A stretch of 64,000 bases of DNA. Source: JANLYC01 sp963750495 (lineage in GTDB: Bacteria; Actinomycetota; Actinomycetes; Propionibacteriales; Nocardioidaceae). The stretch is taken from positions 71,906-135,905 of the forward strand of contig CAVVQV010000017.1 of NCBI GenBank assembly GCA_963750495.1. Direction: 5' to 3'. Below are positions 32,037 to 40,747 of the stretch, piece after piece. The position numbers and the translations under genes are program-made. Positions within the stretch are counted from its first letter, which is position 1; each line of letters opens with the position of its first letter. The notes beneath the pieces were generated by a model. The model saw only the letters and a program-made list of their open reading frames with translations. It had not been told where the DNA came from and searched no databases.

Positions 32037-34469
32037 ATGATCGGCATCGTCGTGGTCTCGCACAGCCGAGCCCTCGCCGATGCAGCCGTCGGGCTCGCTC
32101 GCGAGATGGTCGACGCCGAGACTGCACCGGCGATCGTCGTGGCGGCCGGCCTGGACGAGACGACGTTCGGTACCGACGCGACTGCGGTGTCGGCCGCGAT
32201 CGAGCAGGTGGATTCACCCGACGGTGTCCTCGTGCTGCTCGACCTCGGCAGTGCTGTCCTCAGTGGCGAGATGGCCCTGGAGTTCCTCGACCCGGACCTG
32301 GCCGGTCGCGTCCGGCTGTCCAGCGCTCCACTGGTCGAAGGTCTCGTCGCCGCCGTGGTGCTGGCGTCCACCGGTGCCGAGCTCGACGCCGTGGTGGCTG
32401 AGGCCGAGTCGGGGTTGTTGGCGAAGCAGTCCCACCTCGGCTCCGGCGGCGAGGCCGCCGCGCCGTCGGCAGCCGGGAGTGAGTCTGCGCGCCCGGACGC
32501 CACCACCGAGGTCACTGTGTCCAACCCGCACGGCCTCCATGCCCGCCCGGCTGCCAAGGTCGTCACACTCGTCCGCAGTTTCGACGCGACCGTGACACTG
32601 CGCAACCTGGACACCGGGAAAGGGCCGGTCCCTGCGGGCAGCCTGAGTGCGGTGGCCACGCTGGACGCCCGCCTGGGGCATCGGCTCGAGGTGTCGGCCT
32701 CGGGGGCACAGGCCGCTGATGCGCTGCGCGCCTTCGAGGAGCTGGCGGAGCGGGACTTCGACGACGTACCGGTGCCACCCTCGTCGCCGTCAAAGGTTGA
32801 CGGCCCGGCGGCGGGGAGTGGTCTCGATCTGGCGATGGGGCCTGCTCTGGTCCTGAGCGCGACGGTCGACATATCCGCCTACGAGGCGGGGGACGGTCAG
32901 GCTGAGCTCGCCCGCTCGGCCCAGGCGGTCGATGCGGTCCGGGCTCGTCTCGAGGAGCTGCAACGGCGCACGGCCGAGACGTCCGGACCCGAGGCAGCCG
33001 ACATCTTCGTCGCCCAGACGGCCCTGCTCGACGACCCCGAGATCACCGCGCCGGTCGACGACGCGATCGCGGCGGGAACACCGGCGCCGCAGGCCTGGCG
33101 TGACCGGCTGGACGCCGTGGCAGCACAGTTCGAAGGCCTCGCCGACGCCTACCAGCGCGAACGCGCGGCAGACGTGCGCAGCGTGCAGGCGAGTGTGCTG
33201 CGGGCGCTGACCGGTGAGGCGGAGACCGAGCTCGACACCGGTGGCGAGCCCGTGATCCTTGTCGTGGACGAGCTCGACGCTGCCACGGCCGCCTCGATCG
33301 ACGCCGACGCCGTGGCAGGAGTGGTGACGATCGCGCGTGGTACCACGGGGCACGGCGTCATCGTGGCCTCCTCGCGCGGTATCCCGCTGATGACCGGTGC
33401 CGGTGCGGATGCCGCCGGGGTCCGTACCGGACAGCTGGTTTCCTTCGACGCTCGCAGCCACAGCTTCGTTGCCGACGTGAGTGCGGAGGAGCGGCGACGT
33501 TTCCCTGATCTCGTGGCCGAGCGGCGGCGCGAGCGAGAGCAGGTCGTGCAGGCGGCCCAGACGCCGGCGGTGACCCGCGACGGGACTGCGATCCCGGTGT
33601 TCGCGAACCTCGCCTCGGTCGCCGACGCGGACAGCGCGAGCGCCAACGGGGCCGAGGGCTCGGGCCTGGTCCGAACCGAGGTCCTGTTCGGTGACCGTTC
33701 GGTGGCACCGACGGTCGAGGAGCAGGTGGAGATGTTCCTGGCTCTGGCGAAGTCGTTGGGTGGCGCGCCGTTGACGATCCGGACGTGGGACATCGGCGGC
33801 GACAAGCCGCTGCCGTTCCTCGCCCAGGCTGCTGAGGCCAACCCGTTCCTGGGCGAGCGCGGGCTGCGGGTGTTCCGACGTCGGCCGGACTTGTTGCGGG
33901 ACCAGCTCATCGCGATCTGGCAGGCCGCGCGTCAGACGCCGCTGCGGGTCATGTTCCCGATGGTCACCGAGCCGGCCGAGGTGGCGTTCGCGCGGGACCT
34001 GCTCGCGGCCGCTCGAGGAGACGTCACCGGAGTCGACCTCTCGGTCGGCATCATGGTCGAGGTACCCGCTGCCGCCCTGACGGTGGAGTCCCTGGCCGCC
34101 GACCTCGACTTCGTCAGCATCGGGACCAACGACCTGACCCAGTACACGATGGCCGTCGACCGCGGCAACGACGCCGTGGCCGACCTCGCCGACCCGATGG
34201 GCCCGGCCGTGCTCCGCCTCATCGACCGCGTGTGCCGCCGGCGCCCGCCGGGCGTCGAGGTGGCCGTCTGCGGTGACCTGGCGAGTCGCCCAGGCGTCAT
34301 ACCCCTGCTGCTCGGCCTGGGGGTCGACGAGCTCAGCTGTACGCCGCCCCGGGTGCCGGAGGTCAAGCAGGCGGTCCGGGCCACCGACCTCACCTCGGCC
34401 CGGGAGCTGGCGGCCGCCTGCCTGGCCGCCCCCGATGCCCCCTCCGTCCGCCGCCTCCTGCTTCGTTGA
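32037..34469 (+). CDS. dhaM: DhaM multiphosphoryl transfer protein (EIIA-HPr-EI fusion)
   Basis: Passes phosphate from phosphoenolpyruvate to DhaL-bound ADP. Domains in one 810-residue chain: the EIIA(Man)-like DhaM domain (1-130, phospho-His9 in VVSHSRAL), an HPr domain (158-245, His168 in NPHGLHARPAA), then Enzyme I (260-810) with phospho-His439 in RGTTGHGVIVASSRGIP, the PEP-binding SGLVRTEVLF, GIMVEVPAA and the active-site Cys region EVAVCGDLASRPG. The fused EI means the pathway could run without a separate general PTS. The stop codon is formed by the first unit of a 22-bp repeat array. Confidence 0.93.
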   Translation: MIGIVVVSHSRALADAAVGLAREMVDAETAPAIVVAAGLDETTFGTDATAVSAAIEQVDSPDGVLVLLDLGSAVLSGEMALEFLDPDLAGRVRLSSAPLVEGLVAAVVLASTGAELDAVVAEAESGLLAKQSHLGSGGEAAAPSAAGSESARPDATTEVTVSNPHGLHARPAAKVVTLVRSFDATVTLRNLDTGKGPVPAGSLSAVATLDARLGHRLEVSASGAQAADALRAFEELAERDFDDVPVPPSSPSKVDGPAAGSGLDLAMGPALVLSATVDISAYEAGDGQAELARSAQAVDAVRARLEELQRRTAETSGPEAADIFVAQTALLDDPEITAPVDDAIAAGTPAPQAWRDRLDAVAAQFEGLADAYQRERAADVRSVQASVLRALTGEAETELDTGGEPVILVVDELDAATAASIDADAVAGVVTIARGTTGHGVIVASSRGIPLMTGAGADAAGVRTGQLVSFDARSHSFVADVSAEERRRFPDLVAERRREREQVVQAAQTPAVTRDGTAIPVFANLASVADADSASANGAEGSGLVRTEVLFGDRSVAPTVEEQVEMFLALAKSLGGAPLTIRTWDIGGDKPLPFLAQAAEANPFLGERGLRVFRRRPDLLRDQLIAIWQAARQTPLRVMFPMVTEPAEVAFARDLLAAARGDVTGVDLSVGIMVEVPAAALTVESLAADLDFVSIGTNDLTQYTMAVDRGNDAVADLADPMGPAVLRLIDRVCRRRPPGVEVAVCGDLASRPGVIPLLLGLGVDELSCTPPRVPEVKQAVRATDLTSARELAAACLAAPDAPSVRRLLLR

Positions 34470-34527
34470 ACCGTGAGTTGTGGTCCTTTGAACCGTGAGT
34501 TGTGGTCCCTTGAACCGTGAGTTGTGG
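34466..34527 (+). repeat. 22-bp-period repeat array 1 (three copies)
   Basis: TTGAACCGTGAGTTGTGG starts at 34466, 34488 and 34510, separated by 4-nt variable linkers (period 22). The first copy contains the dhaM stop codon TGA. The array lies in the convergent gap after dhaM, in sense with dhaM. The same element forms two other arrays in the window. Confidence 0.95.
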
Positions 34528-34551
34528 CGCTGGATCGACGGTCAGCGGTCA

Positions 34552-34571
34552 GCTGCTGTGTCAGTAGCAGC
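34552..34571 (+). terminator. Hairpin in the convergent gap after dhaM
   Basis: GCTGCT/AGCAGC with an 8-nt loop sits between the repeat array and the end of the flavoprotein gene. It may serve either direction. Confidence 0.35.
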
Positions 34572-34601
34572 CGGGTGGGCAGGCGGAGGTCCTGCGACGG
34601 C

Positions 34602-35987
34602 TCAGTGGCCACCGACGAGTGGTGACATCACGCGGGCGATGCGCGACGGCCGGCCGGTGCGACCCTCCTCGTAGTCTGCGAGTGACATGGCGCGCAGGCC
34701 AGCGTTGACACCGAGCCACCGCAGCGGCTCGGGCTCCCATCGGCGCGAGTGATGGTCGACCCACGGCAGCTCGACGAGATCGGAAGGCACCTCCCGGATC
34801 AGGTCCGCCAAGGTCCTTCCCGCCAGGTTGGTCGTCGTGACTCCGTCACCCACGTAGCCACCGGCCCAGCCGATGCCGGTCGTCCGGTCCAGACCGACAG
34901 ACGCCATCCAGTCCCGCGGTATGCCGAGGGGGCCACCCCAGGTATGGGAGTACCGCACGTCGCCCAGAGCCGGAAAGAGCTCGGCAAGCGTGGCACGCAG
35001 CTCGGCGAACACATGTTCGGCCCGGTCGTACTCGGGCGACACCGACGAAGCGAAGTGATACGGCGCCCCGCGTCCCCCGAAGACGATGCGGTCGTCGGCC
35101 GTGCGCTGGCCGTAGATGATCAGGTGGCGGTGGTCGGTGAAGGTCGGCGCATCGGCCAGGCCGATCGCGTCCCACGTGGTAGTAGGCAACGGCTCCGTGG
35201 CGACCACCAACGAGTAGACCGGCACCACCTGGCGTCGACGACCGGGAAGACCCGGCGTGTATCCCTCGGTCGCCCGGACGACGTACTCGGCACGGACGTT
35301 GCCCCGTACCGTCGTCACCAGGCTCGGCGCGAGTGCTGTCACTGCGGTCTGCTCGTAGATCACGACGCCGCGTCGCTCAGCTGCGGCGGCGAGACCGCGG
35401 ACGAGCTTGGCCGGGTGGATCCGTGCGCAGTGCGGCGTGTACGTCGCACCGAGTGCACCCGCGGCTGCGGCCATGTCGGCGGTCTCACTCGCGGACAGCA
35501 GCCGCACGTCATCGACGGTGTCACCCCAGCCATGCGCCTCGTCGACTTCGTGCCGGGCGCGTTCGAGCTGGGCCTTGGTCCGGGCGAAGGCAACCGTGCC
35601 TCCGCGGTGGAAGCCACAGTCGATGCCCTCCTCGTCGGCGACCCGCTCGATCTCACCGATGCTGGCCCGCATCGCTGCTACCTGGGCGTTGGCAGCCTCG
35701 GGAGATGAGCCGGCCAACCGGGCCAACTTGGAGCGGGAGCTCGGGAACAGCGCGGACGCCCACCCGCCGTTGCGGCCCGAGGCGCCGAAGCCGGCGATGT
35801 CCCGCTCGAGCACAGCGATGCGAACGCTGGGGTCAGCGACCGCCAGGTAGTAGGCGGTCCACAGTCCGGTGAACCCCGCGCCCACGATCGCGACGTCGAC
35901 ATCCAGGTCGGCGTCGAGGGCGGGGCGGGGGAGGAGTGGGTCCCCGCAGGTGGCATGCCAGAGGGACAGATCGGCGTACGGGGCCAC
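34602..35987 (-). CDS. FAD-dependent amine oxidoreductase (DAO family, PuuB-like)
   Basis: Cytoplasmic flavoprotein of 461 residues. The dinucleotide-binding motif is VDVAIVGAGFTGLWTAYYLA with the acidic strand end VLERDIAGFGASGRNGGWAS, a DAO-family pattern. C-terminal GIPRDWMASVGLDRTTGIGWAGGYVGDGV matches the FAD-closing segment. Relatives include gamma-glutamylputrescine oxidase PuuB and sarcosine/glycine oxidases. Location next to an Lrp regulator and the potDABC operon points to an amine or gamma-glutamyl-amine substrate, but no glutamylpolyamine synthetase (PuuA) is in the window. The GTG starts 3 nt after the regulator stop. Confidence 0.84.
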   Translation of the reverse strand: MAPYADLSLWHATCGDPLLPRPALDADLDVDVAIVGAGFTGLWTAYYLAVADPSVRIAVLERDIAGFGASGRNGGWASALFPSSRSKLARLAGSSPEAANAQVAAMRASIGEIERVADEEGIDCGFHRGGTVAFARTKAQLERARHEVDEAHGWGDTVDDVRLLSASETADMAAAAGALGATYTPHCARIHPAKLVRGLAAAAERRGVVIYEQTAVTALAPSLVTTVRGNVRAEYVVRATEGYTPGLPGRRRQVVPVYSLVVATEPLPTTTWDAIGLADAPTFTDHRHLIIYGQRTADDRIVFGGRGAPYHFASSVSPEYDRAEHVFAELRATLAELFPALGDVRYSHTWGGPLGIPRDWMASVGLDRTTGIGWAGGYVGDGVTTTNLAGRTLADLIREVPSDLVELPWVDHHSRRWEPEPLRWLGVNAGLRAMSLADYEEGRTGRPSRIARVMSPLVGGH

Positions 35988-35990
35988 GGC

Positions 35991-36473
35991 TCAGCGGACT
36001 CCCCACGAGTAGGTCTGCTTGTGGAGCTTGAGGTAGACGAAGGACTCCGTGCCGCGGACGCCCTCGATCGCGCGGATGCGCTTGGACAGTAGCTCGAGCA
36101 GGTGGTCGTCGCTCTCACAGACCACCTCGACCATCAGGTCGAACGATCCCGCGGTCACGATGACGTAGTCGACCTCGGCCATGGTCGTCAGGGCCTCAGC
36201 GATGGGTTCGAGGTCGCCCTCGGCGTGGATGCCGATCATGGCCTGTCGTGCAAAGCCGAGCTGGAGCGGATCGGTGACGGCTACGATCTGCATGACCCCG
36301 CTGTCGAGCAACCGCTGCACCCGCTGGCGGACGGCCGCCTCGGACAGGCCGACGGCCTTGCCGATGGAGGCGTACGGCATCCGACCGTCCTTCTGCAGCT
36401 GGGCGATGATGCCCTTGGACACCTCGTCGAGGACGGGATGTGTGCCGTTGTGGCGTTGGGTCACGGGCCCCAT
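35991..36473 (-). CDS. Lrp/AsnC family transcriptional regulator
   Basis: DNA-binding regulator (160 aa) that senses small amines or amino acids. The N-terminal winged helix is LDEVSKGIIAQLQKDGRMPYA-type followed by SIGKAVGLSEAAVRQRVQRLLDSGVM; the C-terminal RAM ligand-binding domain follows (GIHAEGDLEPIAEALTTMAEVDYVIVTAGSFDLMVEV). It is co-transcribed with the flavoprotein and divergent from potD. A perfect 12-bp palindrome (36492-36503) just upstream of its ATG and an inverted repeat over the potD promoter are candidate operators. The start gives the family N-terminus; upstream in-frame codons are unlikely. Confidence 0.9.
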   Translation of the reverse strand: MGPVTQRHNGTHPVLDEVSKGIIAQLQKDGRMPYASIGKAVGLSEAAVRQRVQRLLDSGVMQIVAVTDPLQLGFARQAMIGIHAEGDLEPIAEALTTMAEVDYVIVTAGSFDLMVEVVCESDDHLLELLSKRIRAIEGVRGTESFVYLKLHKQTYSWGVR

Positions 36474-36491
36474 CTTGGTAGCGAAAGGGTG

Positions 36492-36503
36492 GCTTGCGCA
36501 AGC
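36492..36503 (-). promoter_or_regulatory. Palindrome upstream of lrp, candidate autoregulatory operator
   Basis: GCTTGCGCAAGC is a perfect 12-bp palindrome 19 nt before the Lrp ATG. Confidence 0.45.
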
Positions 36504-36551
36504 AAAAAACTTCAGATTCCGTTGCGAATGAGGATCGTACCGATGGAATCC

Positions 36552-36581
36552 CTTGTCACGGCGACGGTCGTCTGACAAGAT
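36552..36581 (+). promoter_or_regulatory. Candidate potD promoter with overlapping inverted repeat
   Basis: TTGTCA (36553-36558) and CAAGAT (36576-36581) are a -35/-10 pair with 17-nt spacing. CTTGTCA and TGACAAG form perfect 7-bp arms (36552-36558, 36573-36579) covering both elements, the layout of a repressor operator. Confidence 0.5.
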
Positions 36582-36613
36582 CGCGTCCACTGGATCAGGA
36601 AGAAGGATGATCG

Positions 36614-37786
36614 ATGGATGCTGCCGGGAAAACGACGTCGCAGGCCATTCCGCGCCGCACATTTCTCCGAGGAGCGTCTCTCTCTGCCGTGGCGCTGGCG
36701 GCCGGTCTGACGGGCTGCGGAACCGCCGGCGCCAAGCTCGCACCCGGCTCTTGCAAGAGCACGGACTTGTCCGCCAGCCAGCCCTCGCTCATGTTCTCCA
36801 ACTGGCCCCAGTACATCGACCCGATCAAGAAGAAGAACTCCTCGCTGAGTCGGTTCGAGGACGAGACGGGAATCTCGGTCAACTACGTCCCCGACGTCAA
36901 CGACAACGAGACGTTCTTCGCCAAGGTCGCCAACCAGCTTGCCGGTTGCGAGTCCACCGGCCGCGACATCTTCACGCTGACCGACTGGATGGCAGCGAAG
37001 ATGATCGAGCTCGGCTGGATCCAGAAGCTCGACAAGTCGCGGATGCCCAACGTCGATGCCAACATGCTGCCCTCGCTGAAGTCCCCGGGCTGGGACCCCA
37101 AACGTGAGTACAGCGCTCCGTGGCAGAGCGGCATGACCGGGATCTGTTACAACAAGGAGCTGACCGACCCGGTCGGGAGCTTCTCCGAACTGCTCACGCG
37201 CCCCGACCTCAAGGGCAAGGTCGACCTGCTCAGCGAGATGCGCGACACCATGTTGTTCATGCTTTTGCTCGACGACGCGGATCCCGAGGACTTCACGCTG
37301 ACCCAGTTCGAGGCTGCCATCGAACGGCTCCAGAAGGCCGTGTCGGACGGACAGATCAGGCGATTCACCGGCAACGACTACACCGAAGACCTGCGGGGGG
37401 GCAACGTGGTCGCCTGCGAGGCCTGGAGCGGCGACATTCCGCAGCTCGGCGATCCCAAGTTCGTCTGGGTGCCTGCCGAAGAAGGCGTGGCGTTGTGGAG
37501 CGACAACATGATGGTTCCGAACCGCGCAAACCACCAGTCCAACGCCGAAGAGCTCTTCGACTTCTACTACGACCCGAAGAACGCCGCCCAGCTGTCGGCG
37601 TGGAACTACTACTTCTGCCCGGTCGTGGGGGCAGAGGAGTACATCGGCGAGTACGACGAGGAAGCGGTCGGGAACCCCTTGATCTTCCCGACCCAGAAGT
37701 ACCTCGAGAACGGATACGGCTTCATGGCACTCGGGGACCAGGAACGCGAGTACACCTCGCTCTTCTCAAAGGTGATGACTGGATGA
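36614..37786 (+). CDS. potD: Polyamine-type ABC transporter substrate-binding lipoprotein (PotD/PotF family)
   Basis: Extracellular solute-binding protein of 390 residues. The N-terminus has a twin-arginine-like PRRTFLRG (Arg14-Arg15), a hydrophobic stretch and a lipobox LTGC with Cys35, so it is probably exported folded and lipid-anchored. The mature part has the spermidine/putrescine-binding pattern: LMFSNWPQYIDP, FEDETGISVNYVPDVNDNE, PWQSGMTGICYNKE and WSDNMMVPNRANHQ. It heads a four-gene operon, overlapping potA by ATGA. AAGGA lies 6 nt before the ATG. Confidence 0.92.
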   Translation: MDAAGKTTSQAIPRRTFLRGASLSAVALAAGLTGCGTAGAKLAPGSCKSTDLSASQPSLMFSNWPQYIDPIKKKNSSLSRFEDETGISVNYVPDVNDNETFFAKVANQLAGCESTGRDIFTLTDWMAAKMIELGWIQKLDKSRMPNVDANMLPSLKSPGWDPKREYSAPWQSGMTGICYNKELTDPVGSFSELLTRPDLKGKVDLLSEMRDTMLFMLLLDDADPEDFTLTQFEAAIERLQKAVSDGQIRRFTGNDYTEDLRGGNVVACEAWSGDIPQLGDPKFVWVPAEEGVALWSDNMMVPNRANHQSNAEELFDFYYDPKNAAQLSAWNYYFCPVVGAEEYIGEYDEEAVGNPLIFPTQKYLENGYGFMALGDQEREYTSLFSKVMTG

Positions 37787-38949
37787 CGATGACGGAGACT
37801 GAGACCGGCGCAAGCGTGGGTGATGGCCAGGACAAGGATCTACGGCTGGTCAACGTGACGAAGCGGTTCGCCTCGTTCACAGCGGTCGACGACCTGACCC
37901 TGACCGTGCCGGCGGGATCCTTCTTTGCGCTGCTGGGACCGTCCGGCTGCGGCAAGACGACCACGCTGCGGATGGTGGCCGGTCTCGAGCAACCCACCAA
38001 GGGTGAGTTGTTCATCGGCGACGAGGAGATCTCGCGCCTCAAGGCTTACAAGCGCCCGGTCAACACCGTCTTCCAGTCGTATGCCCTGTTCCCACACCTG
38101 ACGATCTTCGAGAACGTGGCCTTCGGGCTGCGTCGGCGCGGCCGCAACGACGTGAAGCAGACGGTTCAGGACATGCTCGACCTCGTCGAGCTGACCGATT
38201 TCGCTGCTCGCAAGCCCGCCCAGCTCTCCGGTGGTCAGCAGCAGCGGGTCGCCCTGGCCCGGGCCTTGATCAACAAACCCGGCGTGCTGCTCCTCGACGA
38301 GCCGCTTGGTGCACTTGACCTCAAGCTGCGCCGGCAGATGCAGATCGAGCTCAAGCAGATCCAGGACGAGGTGGGCATCACGTTCGTGCACGTGACCCAT
38401 GACCAGGAAGAGGCCATGACGATGGCCGACACGATCGCTGTCATGAACCAGGGGATCATCGAGCAGATGGGGGCCCCCGAGGAGCTGTACGAGAACCCTG
38501 AGACGACGTTCGTCGCCAACTTCCTGGGCCAGTCCAACCTCGTCAAGGTCGATGTCGTCGCGCAGACCGGCGAGTTCACCCAGGTCAACTGCAACGGTGC
38601 GAAGCTGGTCGTCCCGACCAAACGCGACCACAGCGGTGGCGGCAAGGGCTGGCTCGGCGTCCGCCCGGAGAAGATCTTCCTCGGCGCTCCGGGGGACGAG
38701 GACCACGGTGACGCGAACGTCCTCACCGGCGCGCGGGTCAGTGACGTGAGCTTCGTGGGGGTGAGCACCCAGTACCTCGTGCGGATGCCCTGGGGTCAGG
38801 AGTTGATGGTCTTTGAGCAGAACACCGGTCAGCGGGAGCGCTTCGCCCAAGGCGCTGAGGTCGAGCTTGCCTGGAACCCGGCGCACTCGTTCCTGCTCGA
38901 TCCGGAACAGGACGCGGAGGCCGGTGTCACCCGCGAGGAGGACCTGTGA
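37783..38949 (+). CDS. potA: Polyamine ABC transporter ATP-binding protein PotA
   Basis: Cytoplasmic ATPase that powers import. The ABC domain has Walker A GPSGCGKTT (52-60), the Q-loop NTVFQSYALFPH, signature LSGGQQQRVAL (148-158), Walker B GVLLLDEPLGALD and the switch His in VTHDQEEAM. A C-terminal TOBE-type regulatory domain (about 250-370, GVRPEKIFLG) follows. 388 residues. ATG start overlapping the potD stop by 4 nt; potB overlaps its end by 4 nt. A second potA paralogue lies 11 kb away. Confidence 0.94.
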   Translation: MTMTETETGASVGDGQDKDLRLVNVTKRFASFTAVDDLTLTVPAGSFFALLGPSGCGKTTTLRMVAGLEQPTKGELFIGDEEISRLKAYKRPVNTVFQSYALFPHLTIFENVAFGLRRRGRNDVKQTVQDMLDLVELTDFAARKPAQLSGGQQQRVALARALINKPGVLLLDEPLGALDLKLRRQMQIELKQIQDEVGITFVHVTHDQEEAMTMADTIAVMNQGIIEQMGAPEELYENPETTFVANFLGQSNLVKVDVVAQTGEFTQVNCNGAKLVVPTKRDHSGGGKGWLGVRPEKIFLGAPGDEDHGDANVLTGARVSDVSFVGVSTQYLVRMPWGQELMVFEQNTGQRERFAQGAEVELAWNPAHSFLLDPEQDAEAGVTREEDL

Positions 38950-39839
38950 GCGTCGCTCCCGTCGTGGAGCCACCGGTCGCTGACGGTGAGGTAGCGCGTC
39001 GCCGCGGCTGGGGTTGGTTGCTGATCGTCCCAGGGATGATCTGGCTCGCGGTCTTCTTCGTGGTGCCGACCGTCCAGCTCGTCGGCACCAGCTTGTACAA
39101 CCCGGTCGGCTCGTTCGAGTTCGGCTACAACATGACATGGCACATCCAGAACTACGGTGACGCGATCTCGGAGAACACCAAGTTCTTCGTGCGGTCGTTC
39201 ATGTACGCCGGGATCGCCACGTTGTTGTGCTTCCTGCTCGCCTACCCGTTGGCCTATGCCATCGCGTTCAAGGCCGGCCGGTGGAAGAACTTCATGCTCG
39301 TGCTGGTGATCGCCCCGTTCTTCACCAGCTTCCTGCTGAGGACGCTGACCTGGCAGTCGATCCTGTCCGACCGCGGCTTCGTCGTCGACACCATGAAGAC
39401 GCTGCACCTGTTGCCCTCCGACGGGCGGCTGCTCGCGACGTCGTTCGCGGTCGTCGCCGGGCTCACTTACAACTTCCTGCCCTTCATGACGTTGCCGATC
39501 TACGCCAGTCTCGACAAGGTGGATCCGCGGCTCGTCGAGGCGTCGTCGGACCTGTATGCCGGGCCGTTCACTGGACTCCGCAAGGTGACGTTCCCGCTGT
39601 CGTTGCCCGGAGTGGTCTCCGGGACCCTGTTGACGTTCATCCCTGCCTGTGGCGACTACATCAACGCAGAGCTGCTGGGAACACCGCGGCAGTTCATGAT
39701 CGGCAACAAGATCCAGGACGCCTATCTGCGGCAGAAGGACTATCCGCAGGCAGCCACGCTCTCCATCATCTTGATGGTCATCGTGCTGGTGATGGTCATC
39801 ACCTACATACGTAGGGCCGGCACGGAGGAGCTCGTCTGA
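38946..39839 (+). CDS. potB: Polyamine ABC transporter permease PotB
   Basis: Integral membrane permease of 297 residues with six predicted helices and a cytoplasmic N-terminus. The EAA loop that contacts the ATPase is LVEASSDLYAGPFTGLRKVTFPLSLPGVVSG. GTG start overlapping potA by 4 nt (GTGA); it overlaps potC by 1 nt. Membership of the 2-aminoethylphosphonate/spermidine permease group is clear from order and sequence; the exact substrate is inferred. Confidence 0.92.
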   Translation: MSVAPVVEPPVADGEVARRRGWGWLLIVPGMIWLAVFFVVPTVQLVGTSLYNPVGSFEFGYNMTWHIQNYGDAISENTKFFVRSFMYAGIATLLCFLLAYPLAYAIAFKAGRWKNFMLVLVIAPFFTSFLLRTLTWQSILSDRGFVVDTMKTLHLLPSDGRLLATSFAVVAGLTYNFLPFMTLPIYASLDKVDPRLVEASSDLYAGPFTGLRKVTFPLSLPGVVSGTLLTFIPACGDYINAELLGTPRQFMIGNKIQDAYLRQKDYPQAATLSIILMVIVLVMVITYIRRAGTEELV

Positions 39840-40717
39840 TGGCCGCGACCGCAACAAGGCCGGGGAACCAGCGAACGACCCCCTCTACTCGGCGACCGCG
39901 AGGGGGTGGCATCGTCGGTTGGTTCCGCGATCACATCGTGCTGCTGATCGGGTGCGCTGTCCTCATCTACACGTTCATCCCGATCGCGTACGTGATCGCG
40001 CTGTCGTTCAACGAACCCTCGGGTCGAGCGGCCAGCACGCAGTGGAACCAGTTCACCTGGAACAACTGGCAGACGATCTGTGAGCCGGAAGGCATGTGCT
40101 CGGCCCTCAAGCTCAGCTTCCAGGTGAGCATCACCGCCACGATCATGGCCACCCTCCTCGGAACCCTGCTGGCCTTCGGCATAGTCCGCCACAGCTTCCG
40201 GGGGCGTGCCGCGACGAACATCCTGGTCTTCCTGCCGATGGCCACGCCTGAGGTGGTCATGGGTTCCAGCCTGCTCGCGATGTTCGTCGCAGCCGGGTTC
40301 AACAGCTACCTGGGCTTCGCAACGATCGTGATCGCGCACGTGCTGTTCTGCCTGTCGTTCGTGGTCGTGACCGTCAAGGCGCGGTTGGCGGGCATGGACT
40401 CGCGGCTGGAGCAGGCCGCGATGGACCTGTACGCGAACGAGTGGCAGGCGTTCCGCCTGATCACGCTGCCACTGGCGATGCCGGGCATCGTGGCCGCCTC
40501 ATTGCTGGCCTTCTCATTGTCGTTCGACGACTTCATCGTCACCAACTTCACGTCCGGCAGTGACGTCACGTTCCCGCTGTTCATCTATGGCGCCAAGCAG
40601 CGCGGCTTCCCACCGCAGGTCTTCGTCATCGGGACGCTCATGTTCCTGATCTCGTTCGTCTTCGTCATCGGTGGCGAGCTCTGGCGACGTCGGCGCGCGG
40701 CTGCTCTGACGGGTTGA
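39839..40717 (+). CDS. potC: Polyamine ABC transporter permease PotC
   Basis: Second permease of the importer, 292 residues, six predicted helices after a basic N-terminus. EAA loop: LEQAAMDLYANEWQAFRLITLPLAMPGIVA. FSLSFDDFIVTNFTSG is typical of PotC/PotI. It overlaps potB by one base (TGATG) and is the last gene of the operon. Confidence 0.92.
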   Translation: MAATATRPGNQRTTPSTRRPRGGGIVGWFRDHIVLLIGCAVLIYTFIPIAYVIALSFNEPSGRAASTQWNQFTWNNWQTICEPEGMCSALKLSFQVSITATIMATLLGTLLAFGIVRHSFRGRAATNILVFLPMATPEVVMGSSLLAMFVAAGFNSYLGFATIVIAHVLFCLSFVVVTVKARLAGMDSRLEQAAMDLYANEWQAFRLITLPLAMPGIVAASLLAFSLSFDDFIVTNFTSGSDVTFPLFIYGAKQRGFPPQVFVIGTLMFLISFVFVIGGELWRRRRAAALTG

Positions 40718-40735
40718 CGACTCGGTGGGCTCGAA

Positions 40736-40741
40736 CAGAAT
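40736..40741 (+). promoter_or_regulatory. Candidate -10 hexamer (CAGAAT) before the cupin gene
   Basis: CAGAAT is separated by 6 nt from the ATG; one base from the TANNNT consensus. Confidence 0.35.
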
Positions 40742-40747
40742 GGCAGT

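Noticed and set aside
37840..39138. Minus-strand open frame opposite potA
   Set aside because: The plus strand carries complete Walker A, signature and Walker B motifs; the antisense frame has none.
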